Positions 1-5,539 of a stretch of DNA of 9,134 bases are shown piece after piece. How positions within the stretch are numbered: the stretch's first letter is position 1; the number at the start of each line of letters is the position of its first letter. A program made the position numbers and the translations under genes. The DNA lies in assembly GCA_934659475.1 (NCBI GenBank), contig CAKUHX010000059.1, positions 1-9,134 of the forward strand. Reading direction: 5' to 3'. The notes under the pieces were generated by a model. The model did no database searches. It worked only from the letters and a program-made list of their open reading frames with translations, and was not told the DNA's origin. Source of the DNA: an uncultured Oscillospiraceae bacterium. Its GTDB lineage: Bacteria > Bacillota > Clostridia > Oscillospirales > Oscillospiraceae.

Positions 1-105
1 ATGGGAAATTGAAAGCAAAAAAATATGGCTGAAACAGCCCAAAGCCGCTTCAGCTCTCGATTTTTCCTATTTTCAGCATGCATCTAAATTGGTCACGCAT
101 GACAG
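1..105. other. Gene-free left flank
   Basis: No open frame with a ribosome site is visible here on either strand, and the stretch is clearly richer in A and T than the rest of the window. It holds a small inverted repeat, GCTGAA (28-33) with TTCAGC (49-54), followed seven bases later by a run of five T (61-65). This could be a weak terminator for a gene left of the window. An overlapping alternative is GGCTG-AAA-CAGCC (27-39), preceded by seven A, which read on the minus strand would be a five-pair hairpin followed by a T run. Both are too short to call firmly. Confidence 0.4.
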
Positions 106-140
106 ATCGGAGCAAGCGACCATCGCTTGCTCCGATTTTT
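106..140 (+). terminator. Rho-independent terminator
   Basis: A perfect 14-pair stem, ATCGGAGCAAGCGA (106-119) with TCGCTTGCTCCGAT (123-136), closes a three-base CCA loop and runs into five T (136-140). The poly-T lies on the plus strand only, so it ends plus-strand transcription. No gene in the window feeds it. It must serve a gene, or a small RNA, beginning left of position 1. Confidence 0.85.
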
Positions 141-193
141 GATGCCCATTTGCAAAGCCGGGGCGCGGACGGAAAATCTTAAGAAAACCTTTC

Positions 194-222
194 TTGACTT
201 GCCCGCGCTCCGGTGATACCAT
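194..222 (+). promoter_or_regulatory. Sigma-A promoter for the MBL-fold gene
   Basis: A -35 box TTGACT (194-199) and a -10 box TACCAT (217-222) are separated by exactly 17 bases. Transcription would start near 229, giving a leader of about 30 bases before the ATG at 259. The same TACCAT -10 at 17-base spacing recurs in front of dprA. Confidence 0.75.
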
Positions 223-258
223 CACCACACAGAAACAAAAGTGGAAGGGGACAGCGGT

Positions 259-1119
259 ATGGCTGTGATCCAATTGACGCCCCGGGTGTGGTACACCCCG
301 CCGGTGGAGACGGGGGACAGGCCGGCCCTGGGGCTGGCCGCGGGGCGGGATGCCACCCTGCTGATCGATGGGGGCAACAGCCCCGCCCATGTGAAGCAGC
401 TGCTGACGGCGGCGGAGAGCCTGCCCATCCCGCCCATCCAGTCCCTGTGCCTGACCCACTGGCACTGGGACCACACCTTCGGCGCGGCCAGCACCGGCCT
501 GCCAGTGACGGCCTGCCGGGCCACGGCGGAGAAGCTGGACTGGATGCGCGGCCTGTCCTGGACGGACGAGGCCGTCGCCCAGCGGGTGGCGGAGGGGACG
601 GAGATGGAGTTCTGCCGGGAGAACATCCTTATCGAGTGGCCGGACAGCGGCCGGCAGATCCAGATCCCCGCGGTGTCCCGCCTGTTCGACCGGGAGGAGA
701 CCATAGACCTGGGCGGCCTGACCGCGCGGATCTTCTGGGTGGACAGCGACCACACCCCCGACTGCTGCGTGGTGCAGCTGGTGGAGGAGGGGGTGGTGTT
801 CCTGGGGGACTGCCTGTATCTTAATATGGACCGGGAGCCCTGGTGCCGCACGGTGGGGCGCACCCGGCGGCTGATGGAGACCCTGCTGGCCCTGGATGCC
901 CGCTGGTATGTCCCCGCCCACCACGGCGTATGCTCCGGGGAGGAGTTCGCCGACTTTGCCCGGCAGATGCTCCTTCTGGCCCAGGCGGCGGAGGGGGCAG
1001 AGACTGCGGCCCAGGCGCAGGAGCGCCTGAGCGCGCTCACAGGACACGCGCCCACGGAGGAGGAGCGGACCGGCCTGGAGGAGTTCCTTGCCGCCCGGGA
1101 GCGCGGAGAAGAGAAGTAA
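259..1119 (+). CDS. Metallo-beta-lactamase-fold hydrolase
   Basis: A 286-residue soluble protein of the metallo-beta-lactamase (MBL) superfamily, with no signal peptide and so probably cytoplasmic. The zinc-binding signature is complete: HWHWDH gives H67, H69, D71 and H72, followed by H165 (in DSDHTPD), D184 (in FLGDCLY) and H221 or H222 (in PAHHG). These match the family pattern HxHxDH-H-D-H for a two-metal site, so the enzyme should be active. The substrate cannot be told; glyoxalase II-like thioesters, phosphodiesters and lactones are all possible for this fold. The ATG at 259 is chosen because AAGGGG lies eight bases upstream; an in-frame GTG at 241 has no ribosome site. The charged C-terminal part (about residues 235-286) looks helical. 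The gene heads a likely two-gene unit with the lipoprotein 34 bases downstream. Confidence 0.9.
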   Translation: MAVIQLTPRVWYTPPVETGDRPALGLAAGRDATLLIDGGNSPAHVKQLLTAAESLPIPPIQSLCLTHWHWDHTFGAASTGLPVTACRATAEKLDWMRGLSWTDEAVAQRVAEGTEMEFCRENILIEWPDSGRQIQIPAVSRLFDREETIDLGGLTARIFWVDSDHTPDCCVVQLVEEGVVFLGDCLYLNMDREPWCRTVGRTRRLMETLLALDARWYVPAHHGVCSGEEFADFARQMLLLAQAAEGAETAAQAQERLSALTGHAPTEEERTGLEEFLAARERGEEK

Positions 1120-1153
1120 GGATCGGAACAGAGAACGGACAGGAGGAAAAAAT

Positions 1154-1636
1154 ATGAAACGTATGATTGCAGTTGTGTGCGCGGCCCTGTGCCTGACCGC
1201 GGCACTGAGCGCCTGCGGGAAAAAGGAAGAGGCCCAGATCGACCTGCAGAAGGTCTACGAGGCCATCCTGGACGCCCAGGGGGACAAGAAGGACGACCTG
1301 GTGATGCTGGAGGAGCCGGAGGACAGCGGCTATCTGGACACCTTCTATCCCGGCCTGCGGGACATCGCCCGGAAGCAGACGGTGGTCGAGCTGGCCCCCG
1401 TCTCCGGCTTTGCCACGGAGGTGGTCATGGTGGAGGTGGAGAACAGCGGTGACGCGGCCGCGGTGGAGAAGATCTTCAACGACCGTATCAAGACGGCCCA
1501 GGAGGATACTATCTATCCGGACACCGCCGTACAGTGGCAGCGGGCCCAGGTGCAGACCCACGGAAACTATGTGGCCATGGTGGTGCTGTCCGACGAGTTC
1601 ACCATTCCGGAGGATGTATTCAGTCTGGTCAAATAA
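1154..1636 (+). CDS. Small lipoprotein, DUF4358-like
   Basis: A 160-residue secreted lipoprotein. Residues 1-20 form a lipoprotein signal (MKRM, then a hydrophobic stretch) ending in the lipobox LSAC, with Cys21 as the lipidated residue, so the mature protein sits on the outer face of the membrane. The rest is an acidic domain with the features I associate with DUF4358 in Clostridia: an early YEAIL helix, a YPD motif near the middle and a final segment THGNYVAMVVLSDEF. The family name is from memory and the function is unknown. The start is fixed by AGGAGG at 1141-1146, seven bases before ATG. It follows the MBL gene by 34 bases with no promoter or terminator between, so the two are probably co-transcribed. 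A GC-rich hairpin closes the unit. Confidence 0.85.
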   Translation: MKRMIAVVCAALCLTAALSACGKKEEAQIDLQKVYEAILDAQGDKKDDLVMLEEPEDSGYLDTFYPGLRDIARKQTVVELAPVSGFATEVVMVEVENSGDAAAVEKIFNDRIKTAQEDTIYPDTAVQWQRAQVQTHGNYVAMVVLSDEFTIPEDVFSLVK

Positions 1637-1656
1637 ACTGCGGCGTGATCGGTATC

Positions 1657-1694
1657 CCGTGCCCCCGCCCCCTGTGGGGCGGGGGCACGGCGCT
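1657..1694 (+). terminator. Terminator-like GC hairpin
   Basis: A perfect 15-pair stem, CCGTGCCCCCGCCCC (1657-1671) with GGGGCGGGGGCACGG (1676-1690), closes a CTGT loop 20 bases after the lipoprotein stop. The T run is poor: only four T, starting five bases past the stem. The stem is very stable, so termination or 3'-end protection of the message is likely. Confidence 0.6.
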
Positions 1695-1774
1695 GTTTTG
1701 AAGGGAGAATGTCATTTCTGACGAAAGGGCGGGAGACGCGTCCCCATATTTTGCGGGAAACGGCTATTGAATTT

Positions 1775-1801
1775 ATGACATAAAAGCGTTAAAGATATAA
1801 A
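1775..1801 (+). promoter_or_regulatory. Possible promoter for the aminotransferase
   Basis: This AT-rich island holds ATGACA (1775-1780, five of six matches to the -35 consensus) and TATAAA (1796-1801, five of six to the -10). The spacing is only 15 bases, so the pairing is uncertain; TTATGA (1773-1778) would give 17 bases but is a poorer box. The region is the only promoter-like stretch between the hairpin at 1657 and the aminotransferase, and would leave a leader of about 120 bases. Confidence 0.45.
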
Positions 1802-1807
1802 AACCAC

Positions 1808-1912
1808 CCAGATCCATTTTGTGTCCCGGGAGAAAGGATCTCCGCGCCCCCTGTTCCGCGGAGGCGGGGAATGCGAAAGGGGATCGAGAGAAAAAGAAAG
1901 CGGCCCCGCCGC
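1808..1912 (+). other. Structured untranslated leader of the aminotransferase
   Basis: Several perfect inverted repeats follow one another: AGATCC (1810-1815) with GGATCT (1836-1841); GGAGA (1829-1833) with TCTCC (1839-1843); CTCCGCG (1840-1846) with CGCGGAG (1857-1863); and GGCGGGG (1863-1869) with CCCCGCC (1904-1910). The first two exclude each other, and each overlaps the third. The last stem ends five bases before the ribosome site. There is no poly-T, so any control would act on translation. No known riboswitch or T-box consensus is recognised. GC-rich stems can arise by chance in such DNA. Confidence 0.35.
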
Positions 1913-1929
1913 CCAAGGAGGACTATACC

Positions 1930-3096
1930 ATGCAGGAGCTGAGCAGAAGAAACCAGCATTTTACCGACTCTGTCATCCGCCGTATGACCCGGGTGAGTCT
2001 GGACTGCGGAGCCATCAATCTGGCCCAGGGCTTTCCCGACTTTGACCCGCCCAAGGCCATGACCGACCGTCTGGCCGAGGTGAGCAGGACAGGCCCCCAC
2101 CAGTACCCCATCACCATGGGCGCCCCCAACTTCCGCCAGGCCCTGGCCCGCAAGTGCGAGCGCTTCGTGGGCCGCCGCCCCGACCCGGATACCGAGATGG
2201 TGGTGACCATTGGCTCCACCGAGGCCATGGTGGACACGATCTTTGCCCTGACCAACCCCGGAGATAAGATCGTCATGTTCTCCCCCTATTTTGAAAACTA
2301 CAAGGCCCAGGCCATCATGGCCGACTGCCAGCCCGTGTTCGTCCCCCTGGTGCCCCCGGCCTTCAACTTCGACCCCGAGGTGCTGGAGGACGCCTTCCGC
2401 CAGCACCCCAAGGCCATCCTGATCTGCAACCCCTCCAACCCCAGCGGCAAGGTGTTCACCGTGGAGGAGCTGAAGCTCATCGCCGATCTGTGCGTGAAGT
2501 ATGACGTGTACGCCATTATGGACGAGGTGTACGAGCACATCGTCTACGAGGGCCACAAGCACACCTATATGAGCACCCTGCCCGGCATGTGGGAGCGCAC
2601 TGTCAGCTGCTCCAGCCTGTCCAAGACCTACTCCGTCACTGGTTGGCGCCTGGGCTATGCCATCGCCTGCCCGGAGATCATGGACCGCATCAAGCAGTAT
2701 CACGACTTCAATACTGTGGGCTGTCCCTCCCCCCTGATGGAGGCTGCCGTGGTGGGTCTGGAGATGCCCGACAGCTACTACAAGGAGTTCGGCGACCACT
2801 ACGCCCACATGAAGGCCCTGTTCACCGGCGGCATGAAAGAACTGAGCATCCCCTTCACCGACCCCCAGGGCACCTATTTCGTGCTGGCGGACGTCTCCCC
2901 CTACATGAAGAAGGGGCAGTCCGACGTGGACTTCTGCGTGGAGATGGCTCAGAAGGTGGGTGTAGCCGGCGTGCCCGGCAGCTCTTTCTTTGACGAGGAT
3001 GTGAACCACATCATCCGCCTGCACTTTGCAAAGAAGGACGAGACCCTGAACGCCGCGTTGGAGCGGCTGAGCGACCTCAAAAAGATGATGGGATAA
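1930..3096 (+). CDS. PLP-dependent class I/II aminotransferase
   Basis: A 388-residue cytoplasmic fold-type I aminotransferase. Key residues are all present: N167 in CNPSNPSGK (contacts the PLP ring oxygen in the family), D198 and Y201 in MDEVYEH (pair with the pyridine nitrogen and ring), the Schiff-base lysine K232 in SLSKTYSVTGWR, R240 (phosphate contact), and R363 in IIRLHF (binds the substrate carboxylate). The N-terminal NLAQGFPDFDPP is typical of the aspartate/kynurenine/methionine aminotransferase branch that includes glutamine transaminase K and YbdL-like enzymes, but the exact amino acid cannot be read from sequence. The length is normal for the family. The start at 1930 is fixed by AAGGAGG at 1915-1921. 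An upstream in-frame extension to 1819 lacks a ribosome site and would translate the leader. The gene appears to be transcribed alone and ends at a strong terminator. Confidence 0.93.
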   Translation: MQELSRRNQHFTDSVIRRMTRVSLDCGAINLAQGFPDFDPPKAMTDRLAEVSRTGPHQYPITMGAPNFRQALARKCERFVGRRPDPDTEMVVTIGSTEAMVDTIFALTNPGDKIVMFSPYFENYKAQAIMADCQPVFVPLVPPAFNFDPEVLEDAFRQHPKAILICNPSNPSGKVFTVEELKLIADLCVKYDVYAIMDEVYEHIVYEGHKHTYMSTLPGMWERTVSCSSLSKTYSVTGWRLGYAIACPEIMDRIKQYHDFNTVGCPSPLMEAAVVGLEMPDSYYKEFGDHYAHMKALFTGGMKELSIPFTDPQGTYFVLADVSPYMKKGQSDVDFCVEMAQKVGVAGVPGSSFFDEDVNHIIRLHFAKKDETLNAALERLSDLKKMMG

Positions 3097-3105
3097 AGAC
3101 AAATG

Positions 3106-3146
3106 AAACAGCCCCGGCCAGCTTTGCTGGCCGGGGCTGTTTTTTT
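3106..3146 (+). terminator. Strong terminator between convergent genes
   Basis: A perfect 17-pair stem, AAACAGCCCCGGCCAGC (3106-3122) with GCTGGCCGGGGCTGTTT (3126-3142), has a TTT loop and a run of seven T (3140-3146). It begins 10 bases after the aminotransferase stop. The T tract overlaps the stop codon of the minus-strand gene (3145-3147), so the hairpin also lies immediately downstream of that gene. On the minus strand only three T follow the stem, so termination in that direction should be weaker. Confidence 0.93.
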
Positions 3147-4899
3147 ATTGTTCAGGCGGTCCTTCCTGGGTGGGTGTATCCTCCGCAGGCGCGTCGGGGA
3201 CCGAAAGGGCGGGGGCCTCCGCTGCCCGGGCGGTGATAGTCAGGCCGTAGCCGTCCAGAATGGCGGAGCCGTCGGCGGGGGCGGCGTCGATGGACACGGT
3301 GTCCCCCACGTTCAGGGTGACCACATCCCGGGCCTGAGAGGCGGAGACGGCGTAGAACACCTGACCGCCCTCTAGACGGATGAAGTAGCAGGTGTTGCCG
3401 TCCAGCACGGCGGAGCGGATCTCCGCCACCGTGCCGGCGGTCTGGTCGGAGGGCAGCTGCTCCTGCTGGGCCAGGCCCTTTTCGTTGAGCATCTTGATAT
3501 AGGCCTGCTCACAGGCGGACACGGTGCTGCCGGTGGCCACGATCTGATACTGGGCCACGTTCACCATGGCGTAGCTCTTCACCAGGTCGGTGGCGTCCTT
3601 CAGGGGGATGAAATAGGTGGGCTGGTCGGCGATGTTCAGCAGCAGGGGGAAGGTGGCCACATAGCCCAGATCCTGCACCACGCCCATGGCGGACTGCTTG
3701 GCGGCCTCCTCGGTGGCGCCGGGGGCGGTGTAGAAGTGGGTCTCCTTGGTGCGCATGTTGCACAGCAGGAAGCCAAGGTTGGACTGGTCGGCGTTGGCGG
3801 AGGTGACGCCGGTGTAGGCGTATACATCGTCGTTCATGGCGATGTAGTTGTACCCCTCGGTGGTCTGGGTCACATCACGCTGGCCGAAGATGGAGTTGAG
3901 GAAGCCGTGGATCAGGGTGCCGTGGTAGTCATACTGCTCCATGATCAGGTCGGGGACGTACAGGGTGTCTACCCAGGTGGGCACCTCCTCATAGTACTGG
4001 CTCTCGCCGGTGACGGCGTCCACCAGCACGGCCCCCTTGATGTCCGTGCCGCCGAACAGGCCGATGGTCTTGACCACCCGGGGGGCGATCCACCAGGGGT
4101 GGCCGCTCTCGTCGATCTCGAACTCCGGGGTGGAGAACATCATGGTGGGGTAGTGGAAGCGCAGGTGGCGGTAAATATTCCGGTTCAAGGGCTCGGAGAA
4201 GGAGTATTTCATCCCCTCGCTCAGGCGGACCACCGTGGCCTCCTGGGTGACCATGTCCACCACCACATAGGCGGGCAGGCCGCTGCTCCGGTTGGTCAGC
4301 CACTTGAACAGGTCGGCGTAGCCGATGGGGGCCACCCGGACGGGACGGCCCTGGTAGTTGATCTGGGTGGAGTCGTTGGAGTATTCAAACTGGCTGACCA
4401 TGTCGCTGAGGGTGCCCATCTGCCGGTCGCCCAGATACTCGGCGGAGGTGCGGTCCAGAGTGGGGATCTCGCTGAAGGAGATCTGGGCCACATCGTGGGC
4501 GAAGTCGCCGTTTTCCACGGTGAGCAGATCCCGGTAGGCCGCGGCCCGGAAGATGGGCAGGGAGATCACATAGCCCACTGCCGCCACGGCGAATACGGCG
4601 ATCAGCGCGATCATCACGGGCAGGCAGCGGCTCTTCACAAAGGCGAGCCAGGACTTGACCTTCTCCTTGGGCGTGGCCACCACGTCGCCGTGCAGCCCGC
4701 CGGACAGCAGGAACACGCACAGGGTGTACACGATGCACAGCAGGATCAGAAAGCCGTAAAACTGGCTGTCGTGCAGGTTCAGGGCGGGCAGCGTGATATA
4801 GAAGTATACCAGTCCCACCGCGGCGGTGATCAGCAGGCTGAGCAGGGTGCGGCCCAGCCCGCTGGAGGGCAGGCGGAACTTTTTAGGGGCGTTTGCCAT
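3145..4899 (-). CDS. Membrane-anchored protein of unknown function
   Basis: A 584-residue protein that I cannot assign to a named family. The N-terminus is short and basic (APKKFR), followed by three hydrophobic helices at about 18-37, 46-66 and 93-114. Residues 115-584 form one large domain that the positive-inside rule places outside the cell. This part has repeated beta-strand signatures reminiscent of PepSY-type units (VVVDMVTQEATVV near 212, VLVDAVTGESQYYE, and a third ending in HFYTAPG). A segment at about 487-557 has an OB-fold-like strand pattern (GTVAEIRSAV ... VGDTVSID), and an acidic, proline-rich tail (558-584) follows. There are no catalytic motifs. ATG 4899 is preferred because AAAGGA lies nine bases upstream; an in-frame ATG at 4947 would add 16 residues without a good ribosome site. 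It is the only gene on the minus strand. An envelope role is inference. Confidence 0.85.
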   Translation of the reverse strand: MANAPKKFRLPSSGLGRTLLSLLITAAVGLVYFYITLPALNLHDSQFYGFLILLCIVYTLCVFLLSGGLHGDVVATPKEKVKSWLAFVKSRCLPVMIALIAVFAVAAVGYVISLPIFRAAAYRDLLTVENGDFAHDVAQISFSEIPTLDRTSAEYLGDRQMGTLSDMVSQFEYSNDSTQINYQGRPVRVAPIGYADLFKWLTNRSSGLPAYVVVDMVTQEATVVRLSEGMKYSFSEPLNRNIYRHLRFHYPTMMFSTPEFEIDESGHPWWIAPRVVKTIGLFGGTDIKGAVLVDAVTGESQYYEEVPTWVDTLYVPDLIMEQYDYHGTLIHGFLNSIFGQRDVTQTTEGYNYIAMNDDVYAYTGVTSANADQSNLGFLLCNMRTKETHFYTAPGATEEAAKQSAMGVVQDLGYVATFPLLLNIADQPTYFIPLKDATDLVKSYAMVNVAQYQIVATGSTVSACEQAYIKMLNEKGLAQQEQLPSDQTAGTVAEIRSAVLDGNTCYFIRLEGGQVFYAVSASQARDVVTLNVGDTVSIDAAPADGSAILDGYGLTITARAAEAPALSVPDAPAEDTPTQEGPPEQ

Positions 4900-4922
4900 G
4901 AAAAAACATCCTTTCCCGTATT

Positions 4923-4942
4923 GGCCGCCCGGCGGGGCGGCC
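4923..4942 (-). other. Hairpin in the leader of the minus-strand gene
   Basis: A perfect eight-pair inverted repeat, GGCCGCCC (4923-4930) with GGGCGGCC (4935-4942), has a four-base loop and lies about nine bases before the ribosome site of the membrane protein gene. It lacks a T run in either direction, so it is not a terminator. It could shield the ribosome site or stabilise the message end. Confidence 0.45.
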
Positions 4943-4954
4943 TGCATACTCTAT

Positions 4955-4983
4955 AGCATAGCCGCTTTTGGACAAAACCGCAA
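4955..4983 (-). promoter_or_regulatory. Weak candidate promoter, minus strand
   Basis: Read on the minus strand, TTGCGG (4983-4978) lies 17 bases before TATGCT (4960-4955). The -10 matches four of six consensus bases and the -35 only three. An overlapping TATAGA is an alternative -10. Position and AT content fit a promoter for the membrane protein gene, divergent from the one at 5052. Confidence 0.35.
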
Positions 4984-5051
4984 CGGCTTTTTCCTGAGGA
5001 GGAAATTAAAATTTTCTGAAAGCTGCATCCGGCCCCGCGGAGAGCTTTTGC

Positions 5052-5080
5052 TTGACGGTAGGGGGGCGGACAGGTACAAT
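5052..5080 (+). promoter_or_regulatory. Sigma-A promoter for the 78-residue membrane protein
   Basis: TTGACG (5052-5057) and TACAAT (5075-5080) are 17 bases apart, each five of six to consensus. The start of transcription would be near 5087, leaving a leader of about 45 bases. Confidence 0.8.
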
Positions 5081-5130
5081 AAGGGACAAGAGGCGGCCGG
5101 AGGGCTGCGGCGAAGAGAGGAGTTGGGCGC

Positions 5131-5367
5131 ATGAAGAAGGAGGAGCGGCCCCTGTCCCAGATCGCGCGGATGGGACGGCTGGAGCGGGGCGAGGACGGAC
5201 ATATCCACTTTGTGTCTGACAAGGAGCGGCGCATCCTGTGGGCCATCGCCGGGCTTGCCCTGGGCCTGGGGGGCATTCTGAAGGTGCCCGGGCTGATGGG
5301 CAAGCTGGGCGGCGGAGCCTTCTGCCTGTTCGCCGTGATGCTGCTGCTGTCCGGAAAGAAGAAGTAG
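5131..5367 (+). CDS. Small two-helix membrane protein, unknown function
   Basis: A 78-residue protein, not recognised. Residues 1-33 are charged and probably cytoplasmic (KKEERPLSQ, then GRLERGEDGHIHFVSDKERR). Two glycine-rich hydrophobic segments follow at about 36-52 and 55-74, and the chain ends in a basic GKKK. Both ends carry positive charge, so a hairpin with both termini inside is the likely topology. The start is supported by AGAGGAG at 5116-5122, eight bases before ATG, and by a near-consensus promoter upstream, which together make this a real gene despite its size. The next gene, corA, lies beyond a strong terminator, so this looks like a single-gene unit. No enzyme motif is present. 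Confidence 0.75.
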   Translation: MKKEERPLSQIARMGRLERGEDGHIHFVSDKERRILWAIAGLALGLGGILKVPGLMGKLGGGAFCLFAVMLLLSGKKK

Positions 5368-5368
5368 A

Positions 5369-5408
5369 GCTCTGTCAAAAGACCGCCGTGCGCTGCGCCG
5401 GACAGAGC
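5369..5408 (+). other. Inverted repeat upstream of the corA terminator
   Basis: GCTCTGTC (5369-5376) is perfectly repeated in inverted form as GACAGAGC (5401-5408), around a 24-base GC-rich interior. It starts two bases after the stop of the small membrane protein and 25 bases ahead of the terminator stem at 5433. It could form a stem in the message upstream of that terminator. Confidence 0.4.
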
Positions 5409-5432
5409 GGATGAGCTGACGCGGAGAGAGGG

Positions 5433-5473
5433 CCGCGGGGGAGCGCCGCCTGCGGCGCTTCTCCGCGGTTTTT
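5433..5473 (+). terminator. Strong terminator or attenuator before corA
   Basis: A 17-pair stem, CCGCGGGGGAGCGCCGC (5433-5449) with GCGGCGCTTCTCCGCGG (5452-5468), contains two G-U pairs, has a tight loop and runs straight into five T (5469-5473). It lies 65 bases after the stop of the small membrane protein gene and 66 bases before the corA start. The simplest reading is the terminator of the upstream gene. Because no clear promoter follows it, attenuation of corA is possible. Confidence 0.85.
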
Positions 5474-5501
5474 GCGGCGGAGAGCGATAAACAACAGGGG
5501 C

Positions 5502-5522
5502 GGGCCGCCCAGAGAACGGCCC
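5502..5522 (+). other. Hairpin just ahead of the corA ribosome site
   Basis: GGGCCG (5502-5507) pairs perfectly with CGGCCC (5517-5522) across a nine-base loop, ending three bases before AGGAGGGA (5526-5533). Its place suggests an effect on translation start, but a six-pair GC stem is easily met by chance here. Confidence 0.35.
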
Positions 5523-5539
5523 AACAGGAGGGATCTGCA

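Noticed and set aside
73..1205. Two long minus-strand frames opposite the MBL gene
   Set aside because: The plus-strand frame holds a complete HxHxDH metal site. The antisense products are Arg/Pro/Ser- or Gly/Pro/Leu-rich, and one of the frames runs through the strong terminator at 106-140.
1802..1929. T-box or known amino-acid riboswitch
   Set aside because: No T-box GGTGG-type antiterminator core and no poly-T terminator are present. The stems are kept only as an unassigned leader.
1789..3102. A 437-codon open frame antisense to the aminotransferase
   Set aside because: It mirrors the aminotransferase gene, which has full catalytic motifs and a strong ribosome site. The predicted product is a His/Val/Gly-rich string with no family features, typical of antisense frames in GC-rich genes.
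3736..4956. A 406-codon open frame on the plus strand opposite the membrane protein gene
   Set aside because: Low-complexity Gly/Val/His/Asp-rich translation, no ribosome site, no motifs. The minus-strand frame has coherent membrane helices and a ribosome site.
5368..5539. M-box (ykoK) magnesium riboswitch before corA
   Set aside because: The position is suggestive but I cannot find the conserved M-box core segments; only generic GC stems and a terminator are seen.
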